From a bacterium (GTDB lineage Bacteria > Patescibacteriota > Microgenomatia > Levybacterales > UBA12049), in NCBI GenBank assembly GCA_021784535.1, contig JAJYHW010000012.1, positions 1-20,614 of the forward strand: DNA of 20,614 bases. The letters run 5' to 3'. Shown piece by piece: positions 8,104-14,721 of this stretch. Within the stretch, counting starts at the first letter, position 1. Each line of letters begins with the position of its first letter. A program made the translations under genes and the position numbers. The notes under the pieces are model-generated. The model was given only the letters and a program-made list of their open reading frames with translations, was not told the DNA's origin and searched no databases.

Positions 8104-8846
8104 AAGAAGGAGTAAGTGGCTTTGGAAGTGAGAATACTCCTTTAAGAAGAAAAGAATCATCACCTTTAGGCACTGGTAGATTAATTATAATGCGCCATGC
8201 TGAAGCTCAGCATAATGTTCCCGGTCAGAGTCATATCACAAGCCCTCAACTAACTGTATTAGGAAGGAAGCAAGCAATTTTAGCAGGACAATATTTTAAA
8301 GAACAAGGAATTTCTTTTTCTTCTATTTATACTTCAGGTAGACCACGAACAAATCAAACAGCTGAGTTTATGATGTTGCCAGGTGTAGTGATCCATCATG
8401 AAGAAAGACTTCATGAACGAGATAGTGGTATCTATGCTGAAAAACTGATGGGACAAACAAGAGCAACAACCGAAAAATTAGGACATGTTCTTTCTCAATT
8501 GCCAGATGAACAACGATGGGATCATATCCCGCAATTAGATGGTGTTGATACGCAAACGTATGAAACAGAAAGAGCAGCAGCAGAACGATTTAATGGAGCA
8601 CTTATAAATATTGCATCTTCTCATCCGGGTGAGACGATTCTTGTAATCGCTCATGAAGGAATTATGAGATCTTATCTTGCCAGTTTAAGACAAGAAGAAA
8701 GAGCTACTCATGGGAATGCAGAATCTGTATTTAGTGGACTACATATTTCAAATACTGGATTCTATACTGTGGAAGGTTTCTCTGTAGAGGATGAAATCAA
8801 ATTTAAGGTTACAGATTTACAATTATCTGGAATAAGTGATTCTTGA
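8100..8846 (+). CDS. Histidine phosphatase (phosphoglycerate-mutase-like) superfamily protein
   Basis: 248 residues. IIMRHAEAQHN (Arg32, His33) is the RHG motif with the phospho-accepting His, LTVLGRKQA follows as usual, SGRPRTNQTA supplies the second Arg, ERDSG the acidic residue near 106, and VIAHEGIMR the second catalytic His (185). All core residues of the branch-2 phosphatase fold are present, so an active phosphomonoesterase (nucleotide, sugar phosphate or other small phosphate ester) is likely. The first 25 residues are an unrelated polar tail. The ATG overlaps the stop of the HAD/PRTase/PRAI gene (ATGA), implying translational coupling and a shared pathway; it may dephosphorylate that enzyme's product. 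Substrate not determinable. Confidence 0.85.
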   Translation: MKEGVSGFGSENTPLRRKESSPLGTGRLIIMRHAEAQHNVPGQSHITSPQLTVLGRKQAILAGQYFKEQGISFSSIYTSGRPRTNQTAEFMMLPGVVIHHEERLHERDSGIYAEKLMGQTRATTEKLGHVLSQLPDEQRWDHIPQLDGVDTQTYETERAAAERFNGALINIASSHPGETILVIAHEGIMRSYLASLRQEERATHGNAESVFSGLHISNTGFYTVEGFSVEDEIKFKVTDLQLSGISDS

Positions 8847-8897
8847 CTCTTCAAATTAGTTAATCTTAATTACCGTGAATTTTATTACTTAACACTT

Positions 8898-8903
8898 TAT
8901 ACT
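8898..8903 (+). promoter_or_regulatory. -10 box of the aldo/keto reductase gene
   Basis: TATACT ends 7 bases before the ATG at 8911, so transcription would start at or next to the start codon. The -35 region (GTGAAT around 8875-8880) is weak. Confidence 0.5.
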
Positions 8904-8910
8904 ATATAAA

Positions 8911-9780
8911 ATGCCAAATAATTTAAAAAAACTTACTTATAATTTTGAAATGCCAGCACTAGGTATGGGTACATGGAAAATTGGTGGACGAGATAAACGA
9001 AATTATAACAATGATGATCAAAAAGACATAAATGCTTTACGTGCTGCAATTGATTCTGGCATCAACCATATTGACACAGCAGAAAGCTATGCTGATGGGT
9101 ATGCAGAAACTTTAGTTGGGCAAGCAATCAAAAAGTATAGTCGAGAGAAAGTATTTATTACATCTAAAGTTGCTCAATCCTCATTGAAATATAAAGATGT
9201 TTTAAATGCATGTAAAAATTCTTTAAAGCGCCTAGGAATAAACTATCTTGATCTTTATCTTATTCATTGGCCGAACTCTCTTATACCATTGGAAGAGACC
9301 TTGAAAGCGATGGATGAATTAAAAAAACAAGGATTAATACGAAATATTGGTTTATCAAATTTTAATAAAAAACAATTTTTAGAAGCTCAATCTTATACAA
9401 AAAATAAAATTGTTGCTTTACAATTACACTATAGCTTAGTATGTCGCGAACCGGAAAAAAGGGGACTACTTGAATTCTGCCAGAAGAATGATGTTATGTT
9501 AATTGCATGGCAGCCATTACAATATGGTTTTTTAGCTTCAATAAGAAATCCTCTTCAAGAAAGTATATGTTTAAAGTATAAAAAAACTCCTTCTCAAATA
9601 GCATTAAACTGGCTTATTTCAAAAAAGAATGTTGTAGCGATATCAAAAACTAACAATATTGATCATATTCGAGAAAACACTGGAGCATTAGGATGGAATA
9701 TGGATGAAGAAGATATTGAACATTTAAGAAGATCGTTCCCAAATCAGGAATCAGTATCAAGTTTGCGAGCATTAGCATAA
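8911..9780 (+). CDS. Aldo/keto reductase
   Basis: 289 residues, the normal length of an AKR (beta/alpha)8 barrel. The catalytic tetrad is complete: Asp55 in HIDTAESY, Tyr60, Lys86 in ITSKV and His119 in LIHWPN. IRNIGLSNFNKKQ, ALQLHYSL (usually qvnyh) and the cofactor-binding stretch around AISKTNNIDHIREN are present. It should reduce an aldehyde or ketone, or a sugar C1, with NAD(P)H in the cytosol. It lies 64 bases behind the histidine phosphatase, same strand, with its own -10 box, and converges on the P-loop kinase gene. As cargo of the island it may supply the redox step of the proposed pathway; the substrate is unknown. Confidence 0.9.
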   Translation: MPNNLKKLTYNFEMPALGMGTWKIGGRDKRNYNNDDQKDINALRAAIDSGINHIDTAESYADGYAETLVGQAIKKYSREKVFITSKVAQSSLKYKDVLNACKNSLKRLGINYLDLYLIHWPNSLIPLEETLKAMDELKKQGLIRNIGLSNFNKKQFLEAQSYTKNKIVALQLHYSLVCREPEKRGLLEFCQKNDVMLIAWQPLQYGFLASIRNPLQESICLKYKKTPSQIALNWLISKKNVVAISKTNNIDHIRENTGALGWNMDEEDIEHLRRSFPNQESVSSLRALA

Positions 9781-9800
9781 TTATCAAATAGCTAAGACTT

Positions 9801-10415
9801 TTATACCAATCCAGCTGATCTTTCTTCTATCTTTGCCAAATTTTCAGTAACATTATCAGGACGATTCCATAAAGTAGTGAAACTTGCTCCTGTATGTTCT
9901 GCAATAATTCTAACTACTTCTACAGCAATATCCTGATGAAGAGAAATCTCATCTGCCGATTCTTGACGTCTTGCCCTCCCTACATCTGCGCTCCTCCATA
10001 ACTCAATTTGTCCTGGCTCACTCCAAACATAAACATAACTGAGAGGCCTTACCTTCATATCAACATCTGGATTTGTAATAATACTATCGTTTTGTCTTGA
10101 AACAACATGCGTATTCAAAATTGCTGGCTGCTTCTCTACTATTTCATTAGCAACATAGAGGATGCCTTGCCTAAGTTCTGATGAATTTAATTGAGTATTT
10201 ATATCATCTCGTGTTTTAATTTGAGGATATTGAGAACGAAGATGCCTAAATAATTCTTGACCAAAACTTAATGTCCTTATAGGAGGAGCAATAAGACCAT
10301 TTCTGTTGGCTTCTGATAATAAAAAATCTTTACCAGATGCAGATACTCCTGTAACTATCATAATCCTATTATGATCATTGCCTCTGGATGCTATATGCCT
10401 TTCATCATAACCCAT
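9801..10415 (-). CDS. P-loop nucleotide kinase resembling archaeal adenylate kinase (AdkA)
   Basis: 204 residues from the ATG at 10415 (an in-frame TTG two codons upstream is less likely, because the -10 box lies 8 bases before the ATG). MIVTGVSASGKDF is the P-loop (Gly23-Asp30): GKD replaces GK[ST], as also seen in phosphomevalonate kinase and some dNMP kinases, so it need not be inactive. ILNTHVVSRQ, YVYVWSEPGQIELWR, RARRQESADEISLHQ and AVEVVRIIAEHTGAS follow the order of the archaeal AdkA family (DTH..., LID arginines, tail). Phosphorylation of a nucleoside monophosphate or similar phosphorylated metabolite is likely; the exact substrate is open. It is transcribed leftward behind the APH-fold kinase, 20 bases after that gene's stop, but has its own extended -10. 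Confidence 0.7.
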   Translation of the reverse strand: MGYDERHIASRGNDHNRIMIVTGVSASGKDFLLSEANRNGLIAPPIRTLSFGQELFRHLRSQYPQIKTRDDINTQLNSSELRQGILYVANEIVEKQPAILNTHVVSRQNDSIITNPDVDMKVRPLSYVYVWSEPGQIELWRSADVGRARRQESADEISLHQDIAVEVVRIIAEHTGASFTTLWNRPDNVTENLAKIEERSAGLV

Positions 10416-10423
10416 AGTCAAAC

Positions 10424-10432
10424 ATTATATCA
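10424..10432 (-). promoter_or_regulatory. Extended -10 promoter of the AdkA-like kinase gene
   Basis: A perfect TGaTATAAT on the minus strand, ending 8 bases before the ATG at 10415, in the short gap after the APH-fold gene. It predicts an internal promoter and a leaderless transcript. Confidence 0.6.
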
Positions 10433-10435
10433 TTT

Positions 10436-11410
10436 TCAGGCTTGCAGAAGCTCCGTAATTAATCCTGTTCCGTTCGCTAAATCAATTAGGATATTTGTAG
10501 GATATGCTATATCATTCGTTCTTCCTACGGCATTTGCCATATAAACCATACCTAAAGCTGTAGACATAGTATATATTTTCATAAGTACTTCAAAATTTTC
10601 GGGAAGAGGAATAAATTGCTGATAGCCTTGCAAAAAAGTATCTTTATAATCAGGAAACTGGTAGAAATCCTGAACATATAATCTACCTAAGTCTGACAAG
10701 GGTCTACCTCCCGCTGCATACGAAAAATCAATAAGAGCAGCTTCTCCAGTATCAGCCTTCATTATAAAATTATCAAAATGCATATCTCTTTGTACTAATA
10801 CTGGAGATTTTGGAGAGTCTTCTTCTAATACCTCTGCGTGAGATTCATAAATACCCTGCAAATTACGCACAACATTATCTGGCAATATACCTCTTACATC
10901 GGAAAATCTTTCTCTCATTTTGCCATCAAAATATGTTACCCAGTTATCATCAAAATCAGAATGCAAACTCCCAAATCCAGGAGCAGGAATAGAATGAACT
11001 CTTCCTGCTTCTTTTCCAGTTTGAAAGAATGTTTCAGCGCGATCGCCTTTTGACAATATAACTTCTGCGGCAGGTCTTCCTTCGATATATTCCATTAATA
11101 AAAAAGTTTGTGGTACATGATCTGGTATAAGAAGAGCAGGGGATGGGCCTTCGTGAGATTGTAGAAGATTTAAAGCTCGCCATTCGGTTCCTAATTCTTT
11201 TTCTCTAAAACGTGCATGTGCGGAACCCTTTGCAACAAACCTTTCAAATCCAGGATGGCTACTTTCTACTAAATATGTATTATAAAAACGGCTTTTGTCT
11301 GAAGATTGAAATCGGGTTTTGACAGATAGCCGACCATTTCGTAGTTGTGGATATTCGCCAAGAATTGATTGTTGGACAACCTCATTAGGCCTAGTATTCT
11401 CTGCTGTCAT
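10436..11410 (-). CDS. Aminoglycoside phosphotransferase/choline-kinase-fold small-molecule kinase
   Basis: 324 residues with the APH kinase layout: FVAKGS (Lys61, ATP lysine), ELGTEWRALNLL (Glu76), the hinge FLLMEYIEG, GRVHSIP, the Brenner motif VLVQRDMHFDNFIM (catalytic Asp209, Asn214; the usual HGD is QRD) and LIDFS (Asp228, metal Asp of DFG), then PLSDLGRLYV. The core residues needed for ATP and metal binding are present, so it probably phosphorylates a hydroxyl of a small molecule. The family includes antibiotic, choline, homoserine and sugar kinases; resistance is not implied. The ATG at 11410 follows a -10 TATACT by 10 bases. It is divergent from the pyrophosphatase gene and upstream of the AdkA-like kinase. 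Together the two could perform consecutive phosphorylations. Confidence 0.85.
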   Translation of the reverse strand: MTAENTRPNEVVQQSILGEYPQLRNGRLSVKTRFQSSDKSRFYNTYLVESSHPGFERFVAKGSAHARFREKELGTEWRALNLLQSHEGPSPALLIPDHVPQTFLLMEYIEGRPAAEVILSKGDRAETFFQTGKEAGRVHSIPAPGFGSLHSDFDDNWVTYFDGKMRERFSDVRGILPDNVVRNLQGIYESHAEVLEEDSPKSPVLVQRDMHFDNFIMKADTGEAALIDFSYAAGGRPLSDLGRLYVQDFYQFPDYKDTFLQGYQQFIPLPENFEVLMKIYTMSTALGMVYMANAVGRTNDIAYPTNILIDLANGTGLITELLQA

Positions 11411-11420
11411 ATTTTATCTA

Positions 11421-11426
11421 AGTATA
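11421..11426 (-). promoter_or_regulatory. -10 box of the APH-fold kinase gene
   Basis: TATACT on the minus strand, 10 bases before the ATG at 11410. No clear -35. Confidence 0.5.
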
Positions 11427-11495
11427 GATAAGGCATTGTAGCATAATAGAATCATCACTGGCATATAATTATTTAGATATTTATCCTTACTCTTT

Positions 11496-11501
11496 TATGA
11501 T
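11496..11501 (+). promoter_or_regulatory. -10 box of the HAM1-like pyrophosphatase gene
   Basis: TATGAT, 12 bases before the ATG at 11514, in the 103-base divergent gap shared with the APH-fold kinase gene. Confidence 0.4.
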
Positions 11502-11513
11502 ATAAACAGTATA

Positions 11514-12062
11514 ATGAATAAATTAAATAAACTAACCTTTATTACAGGTAATATTGTTAAAGCAAATGCCGTTAAAAAATATCTTGATTTCCCAATAGAC
11601 CATCAAAAATTAAATATACCCGAGATACAGTCATTAGATTTAAGGGAAGTAATTACCTTTAAGGCAAAAGAAGCATACAAATATATAAAAAGTCCTGTCT
11701 TGGTTGAAGATACTTCCTTATCTTTTTTAGCTTTAGGACGTCTGCCAGGTACTTTTATTAAATGGTTTGAAGAAATGGGTAATGAAAAATTATGTCGTCT
11801 TTTAGACCCCTACCCTGACCGTTCAGCGATATATGAAGTATCTATTGGGTTGTATGATGGTAATGATATGGTAGTATTCACTGAAACTGCGCACGGTAAG
11901 GTGGTATCACACCCAAGAGGGGATGGATTCGGATGGAATTCTATTTTTATGTATGATGGCTCTGAAAAAACATTAGCAGAGTTAAATTCTGAAGAAAAAG
12001 AGTCATTATCAACCAGAAGAAAGGTTATAAAAAAAGTTGAAGAATATTTAAAAAAGATGTGA
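11514..12062 (+). CDS. HAM1/RdgB-family non-canonical NTP pyrophosphatase
   Basis: 182 residues, typical for the family. FITGNIVKANAV matches TGNxxKxxE at the phosphate-binding lysine (Lys16) but lacks the usual Glu; VLVEDTSLSFLALGRLPGTFIKWF (starting at residue 62) holds the metal-binding Glu65/Asp66 and the GxPG loop; GFGWNSIF...KTLAELNSEEKESLSTRR fits the C-terminal GwDxiF...T.AEl...eK...ShR block. Members hydrolyse ITP, XTP or other unusual purine NTPs to monophosphate and PPi. Inside an island of phosphoribosyl and kinase enzymes it could clear a by-product NTP or be a pathway step. It stands alone on the plus strand with a 420-base gap after it. Confidence 0.88.
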   Translation: MNKLNKLTFITGNIVKANAVKKYLDFPIDHQKLNIPEIQSLDLREVITFKAKEAYKYIKSPVLVEDTSLSFLALGRLPGTFIKWFEEMGNEKLCRLLDPYPDRSAIYEVSIGLYDGNDMVVFTETAHGKVVSHPRGDGFGWNSIFMYDGSEKTLAELNSEEKESLSTRRKVIKKVEEYLKKM

Positions 12063-12484
12063 TTTTTTAGTTTAAATTTCTAATGGATCTACTACGTTAA
12101 TAAATTCAGAAATTATAAGTATTTATAAGGATATATAACGATTTGGTTGATTCCATAATCTAAACGATAACTTCACATCAATTTACCCCACTTATTATCG
12201 CAACTCCTGTTAAATCGCATTGTACGCCCTCACAATAGGAGCTACGACAATGGTTACAACAAGATTCTCCTAAGCTATTTCTTACTAACAACGGTATTTA
12301 CCAAACGGGTGAGGTAGAGGAGGATATCAACAATAATAATTAGACTGATTCTCTTCCATGTTGGCATATGGCTAATTTTATGTACTTTGAAGCTGAAAAT
12401 AGACTAACAAAAAAAGGATATAAGATGTTGCTTTCTTTCTACTGGACAGGATTGCTCCTGCCCAGTCTGAAAAAAAATAACTAC
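12063..12484. other. Gene-poor 420-base gap inside the element
   Basis: No convincing gene. It holds a possible nested fold (CTCCT/AGGAG enclosing ATTGT/ACAAT between about 12204 and 12241) and a 10-bp imperfect hairpin CTGGACAGGA/TCCTGCCCAG (about 12442-12465) followed by an A-run, not a T-run, so it is not a standard terminator for the plus strand. A 50-codon reading frame at 12368-12520 overlaps the next gene on the other strand and has no support. The gap may hold a remnant or a small RNA. Confidence 0.4.
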
Positions 12485-12721
12485 TCAATAATCAATTACC
12501 TTATTTATTTTCTGTCCTGAACCATCCTGATACAGGATAAATTCGTTATAGTTTGTATTGTCATTTTTGTTGTATTGAGCAACATAATGAGTGATAATAA
12601 ATTCTTCTGCTTGTTCCCAGTATGGAAGCATCCAACGCATTCTTATACGAGAAGAACCAACGCTGTTAGGCATTCGGTTATCGAACTTTTCCATTGTGCA
12701 TAATGCTACAGTTTTATCCAT
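12485..12721 (-). CDS. Short hypothetical protein, possibly a glycosyltransferase N-terminal fragment
   Basis: 78 residues, ATG at 12721. The first half (TVALCTMEKFDNR, SVGSSRIRMRWMLPYW, EQAEEF) reminds me of the N-terminus of CPR glycosyltransferase-like proteins, which start with a hydrophobic strand and an SSRIRxRW motif; the second half (asparagine-rich, YNKNDNTNYNEFILYQDG) does not match that memory. It may be a truncated and diverged gene or a genuine small accessory gene. It lies 74 bases downstream of the integrase stop on the same strand, where excisionase-type or accessory genes sometimes occur, but no helix-turn-helix is visible. Confidence 0.4.
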   Translation of the reverse strand: MDKTVALCTMEKFDNRMPNSVGSSRIRMRWMLPYWEQAEEFIITHYVAQYNKNDNTNYNEFILYQDGSGQKINKVIDY

Positions 12722-12795
12722 AAGTATTGTAATGTTGAAAAAAACTTTGAGGCAGTAATTTGTTGTACTTAGAGTGTTATTTATCTAAAAGGCAA

Positions 12796-13824
12796 TTAAT
12801 AGATAAATCTTATCACAAATTCTCTTTTTTCCGCATTATATTCTGAGCTTATTTGAATTCTTTTATCATGAGAGAAATATGGCTCCGCAGTATTTTGAAT
12901 AAATGTATTTATGGCATCTTGTGGTGAGGTGGCTATACGAATGAGAGGGTGTAGGGAATTCAATTTATCACCCATTTCTTCAATGCCGTAACTTATATAA
13001 AATTTCTGTGTTATAGAAATATCAGAATGACGCATGAGCCTACTCACCATAGACATAGGCATAACTCTTGCTAGGGTAGTGCCAAATACCTTCCGTAAGA
13101 TATGGACGTGCATATTGATGTTTTCAGAAATGCCAAGAAGTTTTGCTCCGCGCTTGAGAGATTCATTACAAGTACCGATACTTACAGGAAATACAAGCGG
13201 ATCGTTGACGTGTAGTTTTAACTCGTCAAGCATATCAATTGGAAGAGGTTGCCATTGAGGTGTACCTCCTTTGGCAGCAACTAGATACACTTTACTCGAA
13301 GTCGGATCACTATCACTAATAGATAAATCTTTGCCGCGAATATGGCTCAACTCAACACCACGTACACCCGTTCGTAAAGCAAACTTCATTGCAAAGCGCA
13401 TTAGGGCTTTTCTTTTCCTATGTAAGGCGTGGTCATATATTCCTGGTTCTGTTCCAAGTTCTATAATTTTCTCTGCCTGATAAACATCAGGAAGCATTTC
13501 TGGAGCATGGTATACTTTTGGTGTCTCAATCTCTCCTGTCCAGTTTTCCATTTGTGCCTTTTTCTTCTTAATTATCCAATGAATAAAAGCCTTTATATTG
13601 GAAATCTCTGTATTGATACTATTTGCGCTAACACCACGCCTTTTCATATCTTGAACGTACAATTGAACATTCTCAAGGGTGAGGGATTTTTCACCAAGGA
13701 AATTGGTAAACCGAAGGAATAAATCTCTTTTATTTTGGAGAGTATTTTTGGAAAAATCGCGGAAGATAGTATATTCTTCCACGTACTCTGTTATAAGCTG
13801 ACGAAGCGTATTTTTTTGCAACAT
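12796..13824 (-). CDS. Tyrosine recombinase (phage-type integrase) of the element
   Basis: 342 residues from the ATG at 13824, preceded by AAGAGG (13829-13834) as Shine-Dalgarno site; an upstream in-frame TTG at 13851 is less likely. An N-terminal SAM-like core-binding domain (about 5-95: SKNTLQNKRDLFLRF, SANSINTEISNIKAFIHW) precedes the catalytic domain, whose residues are complete: Arg155 in RTGVRGVELSHI, Lys185 in AAKGG, HxxR at 241-244, His266 in MRHSDISIT and Tyr276 in KFYISY. It should recombine the anticodon-loop region of tRNA-Val with the element's site. A C-terminal extension of about 45 residues follows the nucleophile. The gene starts 84 bases from the attachment repeat, and its ribosome site and start codon lie within a strong hairpin. 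Confidence 0.93.
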   Translation of the reverse strand: MLQKNTLRQLITEYVEEYTIFRDFSKNTLQNKRDLFLRFTNFLGEKSLTLENVQLYVQDMKRRGVSANSINTEISNIKAFIHWIIKKKKAQMENWTGEIETPKVYHAPEMLPDVYQAEKIIELGTEPGIYDHALHRKRKALMRFAMKFALRTGVRGVELSHIRGKDLSISDSDPTSSKVYLVAAKGGTPQWQPLPIDMLDELKLHVNDPLVFPVSIGTCNESLKRGAKLLGISENINMHVHILRKVFGTTLARVMPMSMVSRLMRHSDISITQKFYISYGIEEMGDKLNSLHPLIRIATSPQDAINTFIQNTAEPYFSHDKRIQISSEYNAEKREFVIRFIY

Positions 13825-13852
13825 AAGACCTCTTTTTGGTCTTATGTGCAAA
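13815..13852 (-). promoter_or_regulatory. Hairpin hiding the integrase ribosome site and start codon
   Basis: A perfect 10-bp inverted repeat (13821-13830 and 13838-13847, 7-base loop) extends by 5 bp beyond one bulged base (13815-13819 with 13848-13852). In the leftward mRNA the loop and 3' arm contain AAGAGG and the ATG at 13824-13822, so the folded RNA would block initiation. The arms also match the arm-like end repeat, so protein binding by the integrase is an alternative or additional role. Confidence 0.6.
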
Positions 13853-13857
13853 ATTCA
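13839..13857 (-). repeat. Arm-like end repeat, right copy
   Basis: On the minus strand, 19 bases equal to the plus-strand sequence at 4668-4687 apart from one missing T. It lies 50 bases inside the right attachment repeat and overlaps the outer arm of the integrase hairpin, giving this end a further inverted half-copy (ACATAAGACC at 13821-13830). Confidence 0.6.
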
Positions 13858-13862
13858 GCTCA

Positions 13863-13881
13863 ATAACAAATACCTTGTTAT
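13863..13881. repeat. 7-bp inverted repeat upstream of the integrase
   Basis: ATAACAA (13863-13869) and TTGTTAT (13875-13881) across 5 bases, between the attachment repeat and the integrase hairpin. It may be an operator of the integrase promoter or a protein site of the recombination complex; no clear promoter hexamers were fixed here. Confidence 0.3.
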
Positions 13882-13907
13882 CTGCGAGCTAATGATAGTT
13901 GACCAGT

Positions 13908-13952
13908 CTAGTGGACGATGAGGGATTCGAACCCCCGACATCTTCAGTGTAA
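13908..13952 (-). repeat. tRNA-proximal attachment site (3' part of intact tRNA-Val)
   Basis: The copy of the 45-bp repeat that completes the functional tRNA-Val. Identity with 4609-4653 begins within the anticodon loop (U33), so the crossover probably lies in the 7-base loop flanked by CTTCA/TGAAG, the common anticodon-loop target of tyrosine recombinases. Confidence 0.88.
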
Positions 13953-13984
13953 ATGAAGCGCTCTACCAGCTGAGCTAATCGTCC
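13912..13984 (-). tRNA. tRNA-Val (TAC)
   Basis: 73 bases on the minus strand form a full cloverleaf: acceptor GGACGAT/ATCGTCC, D arm GCTC...GAGC, anticodon arm CTTCA-TTTACAC-TGAAG with anticodon TAC, T arm GGGGG-TTCGAAT-CCCTC (one G-T pair), discriminator A. No CCA is encoded. Its 3' part is supplied by the integrated element. Confidence 0.95.
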
Positions 13985-14016
13985 GTCTCTAACCGCATCA
14001 ATTCTCGGTGGATTTG

Positions 14017-14022
14017 ATTATA
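14017..14022 (-). promoter_or_regulatory. -10 box of tRNA-Val
   Basis: A perfect TATAAT on the minus strand, 32 bases upstream of the tRNA 5' end and on the chromosomal side of the crossover, so tRNA expression survives integration. The -35 is weak. Confidence 0.5.
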
Positions 14023-14046
14023 TACCATCGCCCGGCTCCCAAACAA

Positions 14047-14252
14047 CTATAAAAATTTATTGAAAAGTTGAAGATTTTTTATATCAATAAAATATTTTCT
14101 ATTTATCGTTTGCGGAGAAGCGCCGTTAAGTATGGTTGTGGCAACAATAGCAGCATCAGCAAGTTCAATTGGTTGGTCAAGATCTATTGCAATTTGTCCA
14201 GCTAATTGCGCAACCTCATATGTGTAAGGCAATATCTTCAAGGGGCTTGGAG
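14047..14252 (-). pseudogene. C-terminal remnant of a PIN-domain (VapC-type) toxin
   Basis: From about 14250 leftwards the frame reads SPLKILPYTYEVAQLAGQI, then ELADAAIVATTILNGA and NRKYFIDIKNLQLF. This is the C-terminal half of a VapC-like PIN ribonuclease, with an acidic Asp in the ADAAI motif and the usual final NxxxFxxIxxLxL block. The N-terminal half with the first catalytic Asp is missing; upstream the frame runs into an aldehyde dehydrogenase remnant, so this is a decayed, rearranged gene. No partner antitoxin remains. Confidence 0.65.
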
Positions 14253-14583
14253 TTATTTCCACTTTAAGACAACTTTCACCTGACACAGCCCTCGAAATCC
14301 CATTATTTCATATTCTCTTCCCAAGCAGATTGTTTGTATCCTCCAAATGGATTGCAAGAAAACCACCTGTCGCCACTGTTAATTCCTACAGTCCCTGCTT
14401 CGATTTGTAAAGCGACTCGTTCCCTCTTTCATTATCTTTAGTAATAACGCGACTCGTTAATCCATAAACTGTATCGCTTGCAAGTCCTATCGCTTCTTCT
14501 TCTGTTTTGAATGAAATAACTGGAAGCACAGGGCCAAAGACTTCCTCCTTCCAGACTCTCATATCTTTCGTAATATGACTCAA
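14253..14583 (-). pseudogene. Aldehyde dehydrogenase C-terminal remnant
   Basis: On the minus strand SHITKDMRVWKEEVFGPV and VISFKTEEEAIGLASDTVYGL are classic ALDH sequence (the EEVFGPV block). After frameshifts the reading resumes as AGTVGINSGDRWFSCNPFGG and then YEIMGFRGLCQVKVV, ending in TAA at 14253-14255. About 100 C-terminal residues survive over three frames; the catalytic Cys/Glu region and Rossmann fold are absent. The remnant abuts the PIN remnant directly, showing deletion and joining in this stretch. Confidence 0.8.
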
Positions 14584-14709
14584 CTTGAATATACAAAAGT
14601 GGATTAAGCTGTCAGGACAAGATATATTTTTTTCGTTCTTATCTACATGCGGCTTCGAGTTGTTGTATCAATAGTACTTCTGTATCTAGTTATTCAGTAG
14701 CTCCTGCAT

Positions 14710-14715
14710 TACAAT
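14710..14715 (+). promoter_or_regulatory. -10 box of the zeta-toxin gene
   Basis: TACAAT ends 6 bases before the proposed ATG at 14722, the same close spacing as at several other genes here. Confidence 0.4.
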
Positions 14716-14721
14716 ATATCT

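Larger units (their letters stand above)
4609..13952. mobile_element. 9.3-kb integrative element inserted in tRNA-Val
   Basis: The segment is bounded by a 45-bp direct repeat (4609-4653 and 13908-13952, one mismatch) that equals the tRNA-Val sequence from U33 of the anticodon loop to the 3' end plus four downstream bases. An intact tyrosine recombinase gene lies at the tRNA-proximal end and points inward, the usual layout of tRNA-integrated islands. A second ~20-base sequence occurs inverted near both ends. The cargo (5068-12721) looks more AT-rich than the flanks and contains no conjugation, replication or capsid gene, so the element is either mobilised by others or only integrates and excises. 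Boundaries are read directly; mobility is inferred. Confidence 0.85.

Noticed and set aside
9025..9780. Phage origin of the island
   Set aside because: Apart from the integrase no phage gene (terminase, capsid, portal, tail, lysis) is present anywhere between the attachment sites.
10436..11410. Antibiotic-resistance aminoglycoside phosphotransferase
   Set aside because: The fold motifs are shared by many small-molecule kinases, the Brenner motif differs (QRD), and the context is metabolic.
5068..12062. A known defence system (CRISPR, restriction, CBASS or retron)
   Set aside because: No nuclease, methylase, cyclase, reverse transcriptase or repeat-spacer array was found; only small-molecule enzymes are visible.
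12442..12478. Terminator for the plus-strand pyrophosphatase gene
   Set aside because: The imperfect hairpin is followed by an A-run, and it lies about 380 bases after the stop; on the minus strand the T-run comes before, not after, the stem.
12368..12520. 50-codon hydrophobic reading frame on the plus strand
   Set aside because: No clear start signal, overlaps the 12485-12721 gene, and composition looks like AT-rich chance sequence.
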